A stretch of 64,000 nt of DNA. Origin: Micromonosporaceae bacterium KJ-029. Lineage in GTDB: Bacteria > Actinomycetota > Actinomycetes > Mycobacteriales > Micromonosporaceae. The stretch is from NCBI GenBank assembly GCA_005402585.1, contig BIFP01000035.1:372001-436000 (forward strand). The letters are read 5' to 3'. Shown here one piece after another: positions 44,289-52,299 of this stretch (position 1 is the first letter of the stretch; each line of letters opens with the position of its first letter). The notes under the pieces were generated by a model. The model was not told the DNA's origin and made no database searches. It saw nothing but the letters and a program-made list of their open reading frames with translations. The position numbers were made by a program, and so were the translations under genes.

Positions 44289-44524
44289 CAGATCCTCACT
44301 CCCCTGGTGCGCATCTCGGCGACGACCGCCTCGATGCCCTTACGGTCCATGGTCTTCATCGCCTTGGCCGTGAGCGTCAGGCGGACCCACCGCCGCTCGG
44401 AGGGCAGCCAGTAGCGGCGGTTCTGCAGGTTCGGGTTCCAGCGGCGGCGGGTGCGCCGGTGTGAGTGGGACACGGCGTTGCCGAAGCTCGGCGCGGCTCC
44501 GGTGATGTCACATCGTCTGGACAC
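44288..44524 (-). CDS. rpmB: 50S ribosomal protein L28, alternative paralogue
   Basis: The protein has 78 residues and a GTG start after GAAGGGA. The L28 signature is CDITGAAPSFGNAVSHSHRR, then RRRWNPNLQ and KAMKTMDRKGIEAV. Only one cysteine (Cys5) remains, so it cannot form the four-cysteine zinc site and belongs to the C-minus type. It is the first gene of rpmB-rpmG-rpsN. A Zur-box-like site lies 30-45 bp upstream. Confidence 0.94.
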   Translation of the reverse strand: MSRRCDITGAAPSFGNAVSHSHRRTRRRWNPNLQNRRYWLPSERRWVRLTLTAKAMKTMDRKGIEAVVAEMRTRGVRI

Positions 44525-44542
44525 GGGATCCCTTCACGGTCG

Positions 44543-44575
44543 CGTTAGTGCTAACGGTAATCATTTTCTTTATAC
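44543..44575 (-). promoter_or_regulatory. Zur-box-like operator upstream of rpmB, with adjacent palindrome
   Basis: On the minus strand AGAAAATGATTACCG (44569 to 44555) resembles the actinobacterial Zur consensus TGAAAATGATTTTCA. A TATAAA just upstream could be the -10 element. A second perfect repeat, CGTTAG-TG-CTAACG (44543-44556), touches it. The site is placed to repress the C-minus ribosomal operon when zinc is plentiful. Confidence 0.6.
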
Positions 44576-44672
44576 CGTAGTGGCCCCGGCGCGGCCCGGA
44601 CGGACCCACCCCCGCCGGCCACGCGTCGACAGACGCCGACACCCCACTCCCTCGCGTCGACGACCACCCACC

Positions 44673-44692
44673 TATAATGGAAACGGTTTTCA
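44673..44692 (+). promoter_or_regulatory. -10 element TATAAT overlapped by a Zur-box-like palindrome, upstream of the COG0523-like gene
   Basis: A perfect TATAAT (44673-44678) is followed by TGGAAACGGTTTTCA (44678-44692), a 15-bp near-palindrome matching the Zur-box form TGaAAAcggTTTTCA. Zur bound here would cover the transcription start. Confidence 0.7.
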
Positions 44693-44715
44693 TCTAGGTA
44701 TCGAGGAGGACTGTG

Positions 44716-45999
44716 ATGTCGACGTCATCCGTCGCGTCGGCCGGCCACACCGTCGCGGAGCCCGGCTCCCGTCCGTCGTTGACCGTGCTCAGCGGCTTCT
44801 GGCCTGCGGCGACGTACGCCGTCGCCCGCGCTCTGCTGGCTGCGGACCGGTCGCTGCTGCTGGTCCGGCACGATCTGGCCGACGTACGCGCCGGCAACGT
44901 GCACCGGGTGGTTCGCGACAGTGCGGGCGTGCTGGAGGACGAACGGGTATCCCTCGCCCACGGCTGCGTCTCCTGCACGCTGCGGGAGGACGTACTGCCC
45001 ACCCTCGCCCGGCTGGTCGCCACCCACCCTGGCCGGGACATCGTGCTGATGCTGCCGGAGGTGGTCGAACCGGAGGCGGTGGCCGCCGCCTGCTCCCAGT
45101 GCCTCGTCAACGGTGCGCCGATCACCCACCTGCTGCACATCGACTCGTACGTGACGGTCGTCGACGCCGGGCACCTGCTCGACGGCCTGGCCAGCACCGA
45201 CGACCTGAAGACCCTCGGCATACACGCCGCCGACAACGACGAGCGGTCACTCGCGGACGTCATCGTCAGCCAGATCGAGTACGCCGACACCCTGGTCCTG
45301 TGGGGACACTCCCCCGACGGCGGGTACGGCACGGACCGCCTGGCGGTACTGCTGGCGCGGATGACACCGTGGGCCACGCAGATCCGCCTCGACGACGAGG
45401 TCGTCGACGCGCAGCAGCTGACCCGGCAACTGCGCGACACTCGACGGAACCGACCGGAGACCCCTGGCGTACTCGCCCGGGGTCTCGAAGGTCACCTGCT
45501 CGGTGTGCACGAGCCGTTGTCGGACTGCGGGATCGTCTCGGTGGTGTTCCGGGCCCGCCGCCCGTTCCACCCGCGGCGACTGCATGACGTACTCGAAGAC
45601 GTCAACGCCGAGGTGATCCGCTCTCGCGGACATCTGTGGCTGGCGAGCCAGCCCGAGGCCGTCATCGCCTGGGACTTCGCCGGCGGCGGCCTCGCCATGG
45701 GCTCCCTCGGGCGTTGGCTCGCCACCGTGCCCGACCGGTACTGGGACGAGGTTTCCGACCACCGCCGCCTCGCCGCCGCCATGGACTGGGACCCCTACTA
45801 CGGCGACCGCCACCAGTACCTGGTCTTCATCGGCCTGGACCTCGACCCCGCCGGCCTGCACCGCGCCCTCGCCGGTTGCCTGCTCACCGACGGCGAGATC
45901 GCCGACGGCGAACAGGTGTGGCGTACCTACGACGACCCGTTCACCGGCTGCTTCCCGCTGCCTGCCCGCACCGACGAACCTTCGGAAGAGGCCGGATGA
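44716..45999 (+). CDS. COG0523/CobW-like protein with degenerate GTPase motifs (zinc-starvation island; possible Mrf-like ribosome factor)
   Basis: The start ATG 44716 lies 5 bp after GAGGAGGA. The 427-residue protein has the two-domain layout of COG0523 (G3E-GTPase-like plus CobW C-terminal domain, about 265-400). The nucleotide motifs are not intact. The P-loop region reads LSGFWPAATYAVA instead of GFLGAGKTT. The Walker B/ETSG site reads MLPEVVEPEAV. The NKxD site reads LVLWGHSPDG. The metal motif GCxCC is reduced to GCVSC. It is divergent from the Zur-type ribosomal operon with its own Zur-like box. I recall that a COG0523-like protein linked to C-minus ribosomal genes in mycobacteria (Mrf) recruits a hibernation factor; similarity to it is an inference. 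Confidence 0.82.
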   Translation: MSTSSVASAGHTVAEPGSRPSLTVLSGFWPAATYAVARALLAADRSLLLVRHDLADVRAGNVHRVVRDSAGVLEDERVSLAHGCVSCTLREDVLPTLARLVATHPGRDIVLMLPEVVEPEAVAAACSQCLVNGAPITHLLHIDSYVTVVDAGHLLDGLASTDDLKTLGIHAADNDERSLADVIVSQIEYADTLVLWGHSPDGGYGTDRLAVLLARMTPWATQIRLDDEVVDAQQLTRQLRDTRRNRPETPGVLARGLEGHLLGVHEPLSDCGIVSVVFRARRPFHPRRLHDVLEDVNAEVIRSRGHLWLASQPEAVIAWDFAGGGLAMGSLGRWLATVPDRYWDEVSDHRRLAAAMDWDPYYGDRHQYLVFIGLDLDPAGLHRALAGCLLTDGEIADGEQVWRTYDDPFTGCFPLPARTDEPSEEAG

Positions 46000-46007
46000 A
46001 GCCCCAC

Positions 46008-46415
46008 CTACTCAGATGAACAACCGTCGCAGATCCCCACGATCTCAAGCGTGTGGCTCACCTCTGTGAATCCGTGTTGGGCGGCGATGCGACTGGTCCA
46101 CTTCTCCACCGCGGGACCGACAACCTCAACCGTACGGCCGCACTCTCGGCAGACCAGGTGATGATGGTGGGTACGGCTGCACCGGCGGTACAACTGCTCT
46201 CCGGAAGGCAGCCGCACGGTGTCCACCTCGCCGGCGTCCACCAGTGCCTGAAGCGTGCGATAAACGGTGGTGAGACCGACCGCGGCCTGCTGGTCCCGTA
46301 GTTGGGCGTGCAACCCCTGCGCACTGCGGAACTCATCCAGCTCGTCGAGCAGCCCGACAACCTCGGCCCGCTGCCTGGTGTTTCGGGCAGCCCCCGGAAT
46401 CGACTTGATCGTCAC
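46008..46415 (-). CDS. zur: Fur-family metalloregulator, probably Zur
   Basis: The start GTG 46415 follows GGGAG by 5 bp (135 residues); a longer frame reaches 46451. The N-terminal winged helix has NTRQRAEVVGLLDE and GLTTVYRTLQALVDAGEVD. The metal sites lie in HHHHLVCRECG and the final ICDGC, giving the four-cysteine structural zinc of Fur/Zur proteins. It is convergent with the COG0523-like gene and within 2 kb of two Zur-like boxes, which favours Zur over Fur or PerR. With zinc bound it would repress the ribosomal paralogues and the COG0523-like gene. Confidence 0.85.
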   Translation of the reverse strand: MTIKSIPGAARNTRQRAEVVGLLDELDEFRSAQGLHAQLRDQQAAVGLTTVYRTLQALVDAGEVDTVRLPSGEQLYRRCSRTHHHHLVCRECGRTVEVVGPAVEKWTSRIAAQHGFTEVSHTLEIVGICDGCSSE

Positions 46416-46454
46416 TGTCACTCCCGCCCTGTCCAGGCTCTCGGCCGGCACAGC

Positions 46455-46642
46455 TTAGCCCGGTTCGGGATTGGTGAGCCGGTCGCGGAAGCGGACGGCC
46501 ATCGACTCGCTGAGAACGGCGACGGCGAGGCCGCGAGGTCGGCGATGGCGTCGGCGGCGCTGGCCTGCAGCGTGATCGCTGGTTGTAGATCGTGTGCCGC
46601 GCATGCCTGGTCCAGTACGGTGCGTAGGCCGGTGCCGGGTCG
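46455..46642 (-). pseudogene. C-terminal remnant of a LysR-type regulator (frameshifted)
   Basis: Directly after the GH18 stop, one minus frame reads PGTGLRTVLDQACAAHDLQ, then ITLQASAADAIADLA. The sense then moves to another frame reading RGLAVAVLSESMAVRFRDRL up to a TAA at 46455-46457. Together they match the end of a LysR effector-binding domain ('PGTGLRTVLDQAC...DAIADLAARGLGVAVLSESM'). About 5 bp appear to be lost at the junction near 46525. The N-terminal DNA-binding part is absent. Confidence 0.7.
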
Positions 46643-47731
46643 TCAGGGTCGGTGCTCGCTGCGCCGGAACGGGCGGGTCATCGCGGTGAGCAGCGTGTGC
46701 TCGTTGTCGTCTCCGGCGAGTTGCCAGGTGAAGGCGCCCCGCAGCCCGTGGCGCGCCGCGAAGGCGGCCCGCTCCTCGATGGACTCGGCATCCTCGTAGC
46801 TCACGAAGGTCCGGGTGCCCGGGTGGTAGAGCCATGGCGAGCGGGCCACCGGGTGACGGTGGCGCTGCCAGATCGGATCGGGGAGCAATTCACGCCTGAT
46901 GTCGCGCCAGTCGCCGACCTCGACCGTGCCGACCTGGGGTTGGTACAGCCCGGCCTGGTCTCCGGCTGAGGCGACACGGAAGCCGCGGCCGTAGAAGGGT
47001 ACGCCGAGCACGAGCTTGTCCCGGGGTACTCCGTGACGCTCGTAGTAGTCGACGGCACCGGTGACGTTGTTCCACCGCCGCAGGTCGGGGTCGAGCGGGT
47101 CGTGCGCCACCTCGACCAGTGGTGCGTTGAAGGTGGCGGTCGGCGAGAAGCCGGTGCCGAAGTCGTAGGTCATGAGGTTGACGAAGTCCAGCAGGTCGGC
47201 GAGGGCCGCGAGTTCGTAGCTCTCCGCCGGGTCGTACGGGCCGACCGACTGTAGCCGGCCAGCCGGCAGTGCGGCAGTCAGCAGCCGGGCCGGCCCGAGC
47301 CCGTGGCGTAGCTCCTGGGCCAGCAGCGTGGCGTTGCGCCGGTCCTCGGGCCGGTGGGTCAGCTCGGTCGGGCCACCCGAGACGGGGAACTCCCAGTCCA
47401 GGTCCACGCCGTCGAAGCCGGCGGCCAGTTCCAGGCTCTCGTCGACGAAGGCGGCCCGGGACCGCGGCGTGAGCGCCGCGTCGGAGAACCCGCCGGCACC
47501 CCAGCCACCGATCGAGAGTACGGTCCGCAGTCCGGGGTTGGCCCGCTTGAGCGCGGCGAGGGCCGCGAGGTGCGCGGGCGCCTGTGGTGGCAGTGTCAGA
47601 TGCCCGTTCTCGATCGTGGCGAACGCGTAGAAGAGATGGGTGAGCAGGCCGGCGGGTATCGCGTCGATCGGGTACGTGTTCTCGTCGGTCCCGGGAAAGT
47701 AGGCGCCAAGGACCGTCTGCCCCACGATCAT
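46643..47731 (-). CDS. Glycoside hydrolase family 18 (chitinase-like), no signal peptide
   Basis: The protein has 362 residues. The GH18 barrel signature is intact: LRTVLSIGGWGAGGFSD near 68-84 and the catalytic DxxDxDxE in FDGVDLDWEFP (about 106-116, Glu as acid). Also present are NLMTYDFGTGF and LGVPFYGRGF. The N-terminus MIVGQTVLGAYFPGTDENT leads straight into the first barrel strand, so the protein is probably cytoplasmic or misses its export signal. It may act on imported chito-oligosaccharides. Downstream it abuts a LysR remnant. There are no chitin-binding modules. Confidence 0.9.
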   Translation of the reverse strand: MIVGQTVLGAYFPGTDENTYPIDAIPAGLLTHLFYAFATIENGHLTLPPQAPAHLAALAALKRANPGLRTVLSIGGWGAGGFSDAALTPRSRAAFVDESLELAAGFDGVDLDWEFPVSGGPTELTHRPEDRRNATLLAQELRHGLGPARLLTAALPAGRLQSVGPYDPAESYELAALADLLDFVNLMTYDFGTGFSPTATFNAPLVEVAHDPLDPDLRRWNNVTGAVDYYERHGVPRDKLVLGVPFYGRGFRVASAGDQAGLYQPQVGTVEVGDWRDIRRELLPDPIWQRHRHPVARSPWLYHPGTRTFVSYEDAESIEERAAFAARHGLRGAFTWQLAGDDNEHTLLTAMTRPFRRSEHRP

Positions 47732-47841
47732 CCACGCACGTTAGCAGCCAGCAGCCGCGACACCCGCCCCGTGCTCGCCGTGCCTGTAGGGGTCGACACC
47801 GCCGGTTTGACAGCGACAACGCAGGTTGACCACCATGTTGC

Positions 47842-48534
47842 ATGCCTGTTCCACGGGGTCGCGGACTCGTTCCCAGATCACTTCTTCGGGAGGACGCCTA
47901 CCGGGCGATCCGCGACGCCATCGTCAACGGCACGCTTGCCCCGGGCGAGCGCCTCAATGACAGCGATCTGGTCGAGTGGCTCGGCGTGAGCCGCACCCCG
48001 GTCCGGGAGGCGCTGGCGCGTCTGGAGCAGGCCGGCCTGGTCCAGACGAAACCCGGCCGGTACACGATCGTCAGCCCCCTGGATGTCCGTGCCGCTCGGA
48101 ACGCGCAGTCAGTCACGGCCGCCATGCACGAACTCGCCGTCCGCGAGGCCCTGCCCAACCTCTCCGCCACCGAACTCGACGCCATGCGCGAGGCCAACGC
48201 ACGGTTCGCCAATGCGCTGCGACGCAACGACGTCGACGCGGCGATCGCCGCCGACGACGATTTCCACGGCGTGCTGGTGGCCGCCAGCGCCAACCGGGCC
48301 CTGCGTGACGTCCTGGAGCAGTTCACGCCGGTGCTGCGGCGCCTGGAGCGACTACGCTTCTCCTCCCTGGGTGGCCGGGGGTCGGTCGCACAGCACGAGG
48401 GGATCATCGCGTTCTGCGAGGCCGGCGACGTGGAGAAAGCGGCGGCCGCCATCCGTGCCAACTGGGAGACCCTCGCTCCCCTGCTCGACATCTCGCTCGT
48501 CGGCGACCAGTCCGGCGACGATTCGTCCACCTGA
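47842..48534 (+). CDS. GntR-family regulator (FCD type), candidate regulator of ACC deaminase
   Basis: The protein has 230 residues. The N-terminal winged helix has LREDAYRAIRDAIVNG, then PGERLNDSDLVEWLGVSRTPV and REALARLEQAGLV. The FCD ligand domain (about 90-215) has helices with the DDDFHGVLVAAS and QHEGIIAFCEAGD patterns that bind metal and small acids. It lies 216 bp upstream of acdS on the same strand with a terminator between, a layout typical of acdR-acdS. The word GCATGCC at its own start (47840-47846) recurs in the acdS promoter (48698-48704). Confidence 0.88.
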   Translation: MPVPRGRGLVPRSLLREDAYRAIRDAIVNGTLAPGERLNDSDLVEWLGVSRTPVREALARLEQAGLVQTKPGRYTIVSPLDVRAARNAQSVTAAMHELAVREALPNLSATELDAMREANARFANALRRNDVDAAIAADDDFHGVLVAASANRALRDVLEQFTPVLRRLERLRFSSLGGRGSVAQHEGIIAFCEAGDVEKAAAAIRANWETLAPLLDISLVGDQSGDDSST

Positions 48535-48584
48535 ACGCCCGCCTGTCGGGAGGATCCCGTTGCTGGCCGTGCAGCCAGCACGCC

Positions 48585-48608
48585 TGACCGGGCGACAGCG
48601 CCCGGTCA
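48585..48608 (+). terminator. Hairpin terminator after the GntR gene
   Basis: Perfect 10-bp arms TGACCGGGCG and CGCCCGGTCA flank a 4-nt loop. It lies 51 bp after the GntR stop and 50 bp before the acdS promoter region. Confidence 0.7.
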
Positions 48609-48662
48609 CGGCCACGTCACCGTCCCCGCGGAGCCGCGCCTCTGAGCATCCGGTGCATGGTC

Positions 48663-48704
48663 TTGACTCGCCCCCAACATGCAGTGTGCAATATTTCGCA
48701 TGCC
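48663..48704 (+). promoter_or_regulatory. acdS promoter region with GntR-site candidates
   Basis: TTGACT (48663-48668) and TGCAAT (48687-48692), 18 bp apart, are a plausible promoter. TGCA-GTG-TGCA and GCATGCC (48698-48704) repeats overlap it; the latter also occurs at the GntR start. Confidence 0.4.
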
Positions 48705-48750
48705 GACGCGACGGCGGACACCACCGGTCGCCCGTTGAAGGAGAGTTCCC

Positions 48751-49758
48751 ATGCCCCTCGACAAGTTCGAGCGCTTTCCGCTGCTGTACGGCCCCAGCCC
48801 GGTTCACCCGCTGGATCGGCTCAGCGACCACCTCGGCGGCGCCAGGATCTGGGCCAAGCGGGAGGACTGCAACAGCGGACTGGCGTTCGGCGGAAACAAG
48901 ACCCGCAAGTTGGAGTACCTACTCCCGGACGCCCTCGCCCAGGGAGCGGACACGCTGGTGAGCATCGGCGGAGTGCAGTCCAACCACACGCGCCAGGTCG
49001 CGGCCGTTGCCGCTCGGGCTGGCCTGAAGGCCGTGCTGGTTCAGGAAAGCTGGGTGGACTGGCCGGACCCGGTCAACGACAAGGTCGGCAACATCCTGCT
49101 GTCGCGCGTCATGGGCGCCGACGTGCGCCTGGTACAGGAGGGCTTCGGCATCGGCTTCAAGGAGAGCTGGCAGCAGGCGCTGGAGGAGGTCCGGGCGGCC
49201 GGCGGCGTGCCCTACGCGATTCCCGCCGGCGCCTCCGACCATCCCCTCGGCGGACTCGGGTTCGCCAACTGGGCGTACGAGGTCCAGCAGCAGGAACAGG
49301 AGCTGGGGATCTTCTTCGACACCATCGTCGTCTGCAGCGTCACCGGCAGCACTCATGCCGGGATGATCGCCGGCTTCGCGGGACAGGACCGGCCCCGCCG
49401 GGTGCTCGGGATCGACGCGTCCGCGAAAATCGACGAGACACGCGCCCAGGTGGAGAAGATCGCCCGCAACACCGCCGAACTCATCGGCCTGGGGCGTGAC
49501 CTGCGGGACGATGAGATCACCGTCCTGGAGGGCTGGGCCGGAGATCTGTACGGGATTCCCGTCGGGTCCACGCTGGACGCCATCCGACTCACCGGCAGGC
49601 TCGAAGGAGTGATCATCGATCCGGTGTACGAGGGCAAGTCGATGGCGGGCCTGATCGACCTGATCCGTAACGGGGACATCCCCAAGGACTCCAACGTGCT
49701 GTACGCCCACCTGGGCGGCCAGCCCGCCCTGAACGCCTACCATTCGCTCTTCCACTGA
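48751..49758 (+). CDS. acdS: 1-aminocyclopropane-1-carboxylate (ACC) deaminase
   Basis: The protein has 335 residues. The start ATG 48751 follows AAGGAG. The fold-type II PLP enzyme has the cofactor Lys50 in FGGNKTRKLEYL and the phosphate loop VCSVTGSTHAGM. Two residues reported to distinguish true ACC deaminase from D-cysteine desulfhydrase, Glu and Leu at positions equivalent to 295 and 322, are present as Glu294 (VYEGKSMAG) and Leu321 (AHLGGQPALNAY). It cleaves ACC, the plant ethylene precursor, to 2-oxobutyrate and ammonia. This suggests life near plant roots. It is regulated by the upstream GntR gene. Confidence 0.95.
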   Translation: MPLDKFERFPLLYGPSPVHPLDRLSDHLGGARIWAKREDCNSGLAFGGNKTRKLEYLLPDALAQGADTLVSIGGVQSNHTRQVAAVAARAGLKAVLVQESWVDWPDPVNDKVGNILLSRVMGADVRLVQEGFGIGFKESWQQALEEVRAAGGVPYAIPAGASDHPLGGLGFANWAYEVQQQEQELGIFFDTIVVCSVTGSTHAGMIAGFAGQDRPRRVLGIDASAKIDETRAQVEKIARNTAELIGLGRDLRDDEITVLEGWAGDLYGIPVGSTLDAIRLTGRLEGVIIDPVYEGKSMAGLIDLIRNGDIPKDSNVLYAHLGGQPALNAYHSLFH

Positions 49759-49810
49759 CGGGCGTACGGCTACCAAGCCGGGCGCTGGCTGACCTTCCGC
49801 GCCTACTGAA

Positions 49811-49846
49811 CTGCCCGGCCGGCGAGGAGACTCACCGGCCGGGCAG
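49811..49846. terminator. Bidirectional hairpin terminator
   Basis: Perfect 12-bp arms CTGCCCGGCCGG (49811-49822) and CCGGCCGGGCAG (49835-49846) flank a 12-nt loop. It lies in the 102-bp gap between the convergent acdS and lipoprotein genes. Confidence 0.85.
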
Positions 49847-49860
49847 CCACCCGGCTCTGG

Positions 49861-50688
49861 TCAGTTGCCGGTGGACAGGTCCTTCAGGTCCTGCAGCAGC
49901 TCGGCGAAGTCGGCGGTCTCCGCGGGAGGCGGCGTCTCGATGTTCACCGGCTTGCCGTAGTCGGTGTAGTCGACCGTCATGTCGCCCATCGCGCCCATGT
50001 CCATGCCCGCCCGGCGCGGCCGATACTGCTCGTCGACCCAGAGGTCAATCTTGATCTCCTTGACGCCCTGCTTGGCCAGTTGCTGCTCGACGCCGGAACG
50101 CAACTCGGCGTCGATCTGCTCGAGGTGGGTCGCCACGGGAGTGGTGACGGTGTAGTGGACCGTGCGCGCCCCGTTCACCGTCTCCTCGCCGACGACGGTG
50201 ACGCCCTCGGTGGCGAGCAGCGTTTTGACCTGCTTGGTCGGGTCAACGTCGTCCAACTGCGTCGGGAAGGTCATCCCCGCCTGCTCCCCGACCACCGTCA
50301 GGTCCAGCTTCATCCAGCGCTTCCCACCCATGCTCGCACGGTCCTCCGCCGGGATCTGCACGTAGACCACGGCGCCGATCATTCGGACAGTGACCGGAGA
50401 GCCGTCCGGGCTCGCCGTCGTCATCTCGGCCTTGACCGGATCTCCCAGATCCACGACGCCCTGCACCGAGACCTTCTCGCCACCCGCCGTGCCCTGCACC
50501 GTCACGGCCACCGAATCGCTCTTGTCGGTGGCGTCGATCGTCTTCTGCAACGAACCCTTGAGATCACTGGCGAGCAGCTCCAGCACGCTGGGTTGCTCCG
50601 GCGCGCCGGGCTTCGAGCCGCAGGCAGTCACCGCGAGTGCGGTGAGCGCGGAGACCGCCAGAACAGTGGCCTTCTTCCAAAGTGACAC
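49861..50688 (-). CDS. LppX/LprG-like lipoprotein
   Basis: The protein has 275 residues. The lipoprotein signal has lipobox Cys23 (VTAC). The mature part has the half-barrel pattern of LppX_LprAFG proteins: a leading helix (LLASDLKGSLQKTIDAT), then long antiparallel strands (VAVTVQGTAGGEKVSVQG, MIGAVVYVQIPAEDR, GARTVHYTVTTPV) and a final acidic helix. Relatives bind lipids or lipoglycans at the cell surface in mycobacteria; in Micromonospora-like bacteria the function is unknown. It has its own transcription unit and ends at the shared terminator. Confidence 0.85.
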   Translation of the reverse strand: MSLWKKATVLAVSALTALAVTACGSKPGAPEQPSVLELLASDLKGSLQKTIDATDKSDSVAVTVQGTAGGEKVSVQGVVDLGDPVKAEMTTASPDGSPVTVRMIGAVVYVQIPAEDRASMGGKRWMKLDLTVVGEQAGMTFPTQLDDVDPTKQVKTLLATEGVTVVGEETVNGARTVHYTVTTPVATHLEQIDAELRSGVEQQLAKQGVKEIKIDLWVDEQYRPRRAGMDMGAMGDMTVDYTDYGKPVNIETPPPAETADFAELLQDLKDLSTGN

Positions 50689-50823
50689 GTGACAGCTCTT
50701 TCCCCCGAAGGATTCCGGGGACCTCCCCCGGACAGACCGACGGACACGCTATCCCAAGCGGTCAATCCCGGTACGACGACTTCCCACCGCGTGGGCGACC
50801 GGCAGCCCAGCACACGGCGGCGG

Positions 50824-52299
50824 TCAGCCCTCCGCCTGGGGCGGCTCTGCTCGGGCGTGACGAATCGCGGCCAGCAACGGCGGGGATTGCCAGGCTGGCT
50901 CACGGCCGTCCATCCAGCGATCCAGTGACGGTGCCGGCGGGCGCACCCGGCCGAGCGCGTAGAGCAGGACGCCGGCTGTCGCTCCGGCGGCCGACAGGCC
51001 GAAGCAGATCCACAAGGTGGTGCTCATGGCGGCCGTCGGGAAGCTGGTCACCGTGGTGGCGAAGTGCAGCAGGATCGGCGCGATCATGAAGGCGGCCACC
51101 GCCCGCAGCAGTTCGAGGATGGCGAACACGCGCTGGATCGACCGCGACGGGAGCGAGAAGGCGGCGAGGAACAGTGCTGGAGTCACCGACGCGCCGATGC
51201 CGACGCCGATCAGCGCCGAGCCGATCAGCGTGATCACGGTCGTGGGCGGGATGGCGTTGCGGATCACGAGGATCCCGACGGCGAGGAAGACCATCCCGGC
51301 CAGCACGAAGTAGTGGATCAGGCGGGTGCGGAACACTGCCCCGAACACGATGGCGGTGATCACGGCGCCGCCGATCTCGGGAAGGTACAGCAGCCCTTGC
51401 TGCAGCGGTGGGTAGCGGTGCGGCAGCACGGCCGAGGTCAGCGCGATCGCCGATGTCGATGCGGCGGAGGCGCAGACCGCGACCACGATCCCGGCAACTG
51501 GAATGGTGCTGGCCAGGCTGCGCACCGTCAGCAGCGGATTGCGGGCGCGGTACTGGTAGATCCACAGAGCCACGATCAGCGCCAGGCCGCCGGCCAGCGG
51601 CCCGAACGCGACCGGGTCCAGGAACCGGTGGGTGAGCAGTTGCGATGCACCCCAGAAGGCCGCCACCGAGCCGACGGCGGCCAGCCCGATGGCGGCGGGG
51701 TCTCGGGGGGCGCTGCGGTCGGCCGGCGGGGTGTCCTGGAAGGTCAGCAGCGACATCAGCAGGCCCACGACGGCGATGCCCGCCACTGTCCAGAACAGCG
51801 GTCGCCAGGCATGGAATGATGCCTGGACGCCGCCGACCAGTGGGCCAGCAGCGACGGCGCCGAACACGCAGAGGTTCAGGATCACTGCGGTCCAACGGAG
51901 CTTTTCCGCCGGATAGTCGAGGAACAGCGGTGGCACGGCCGCGATCAGCAGCAGGCTGGTGCACAGGCCCTGCAGCACGTGCCCGGCGATGAACATCTTG
52001 GGGCCGGTCGCGGACGCGGCGATCACCGAGCCGGCCACCAGAAGGACGGCGTACCCGAGCAGCATCCGCCGCTGTGGCAGGTGCTGGGCGAACTGCACCG
52101 CCAGCACCGTGCCAACCGCGTAGCCGGCGTTGGCCAGGCCCCTCGCCAGGGTGATCGTCTGCGAGTCGAGGTGCAGTTGTTGGGAGATCAACGGCCCAAC
52201 GGACGGCAGCGCAGACGACAGCCCCAGATAGGGCACCAGGAGCAGGACGACCATCGCCGCTGCCGCGGGATAGCGGCCGGCCAGCGGGCCCGGTCGCAT
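50824..52299 (-). CDS. MFS transporter, DHA2-like, about 14 helices
   Basis: The protein has 491 residues with about 14 hydrophobic segments. The loop 2-3 signature is weak (QFAQHLPQRRMLLGYAVLL rather than GxLaDrxGrk). The region LNLCVFGAVAAGPLVGG matches motif C, typical of antiporters. It differs clearly from the exporter at 10151. The substrate is unknown. It is preceded on the minus strand by 700 bp without a gene, so it probably has its own promoter there. Confidence 0.87.
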   Translation of the reverse strand: MRPGPLAGRYPAAAAMVVLLLVPYLGLSSALPSVGPLISQQLHLDSQTITLARGLANAGYAVGTVLAVQFAQHLPQRRMLLGYAVLLVAGSVIAASATGPKMFIAGHVLQGLCTSLLLIAAVPPLFLDYPAEKLRWTAVILNLCVFGAVAAGPLVGGVQASFHAWRPLFWTVAGIAVVGLLMSLLTFQDTPPADRSAPRDPAAIGLAAVGSVAAFWGASQLLTHRFLDPVAFGPLAGGLALIVALWIYQYRARNPLLTVRSLASTIPVAGIVVAVCASAASTSAIALTSAVLPHRYPPLQQGLLYLPEIGGAVITAIVFGAVFRTRLIHYFVLAGMVFLAVGILVIRNAIPPTTVITLIGSALIGVGIGASVTPALFLAAFSLPSRSIQRVFAILELLRAVAAFMIAPILLHFATTVTSFPTAAMSTTLWICFGLSAAGATAGVLLYALGRVRPPAPSLDRWMDGREPAWQSPPLLAAIRHARAEPPQAEG

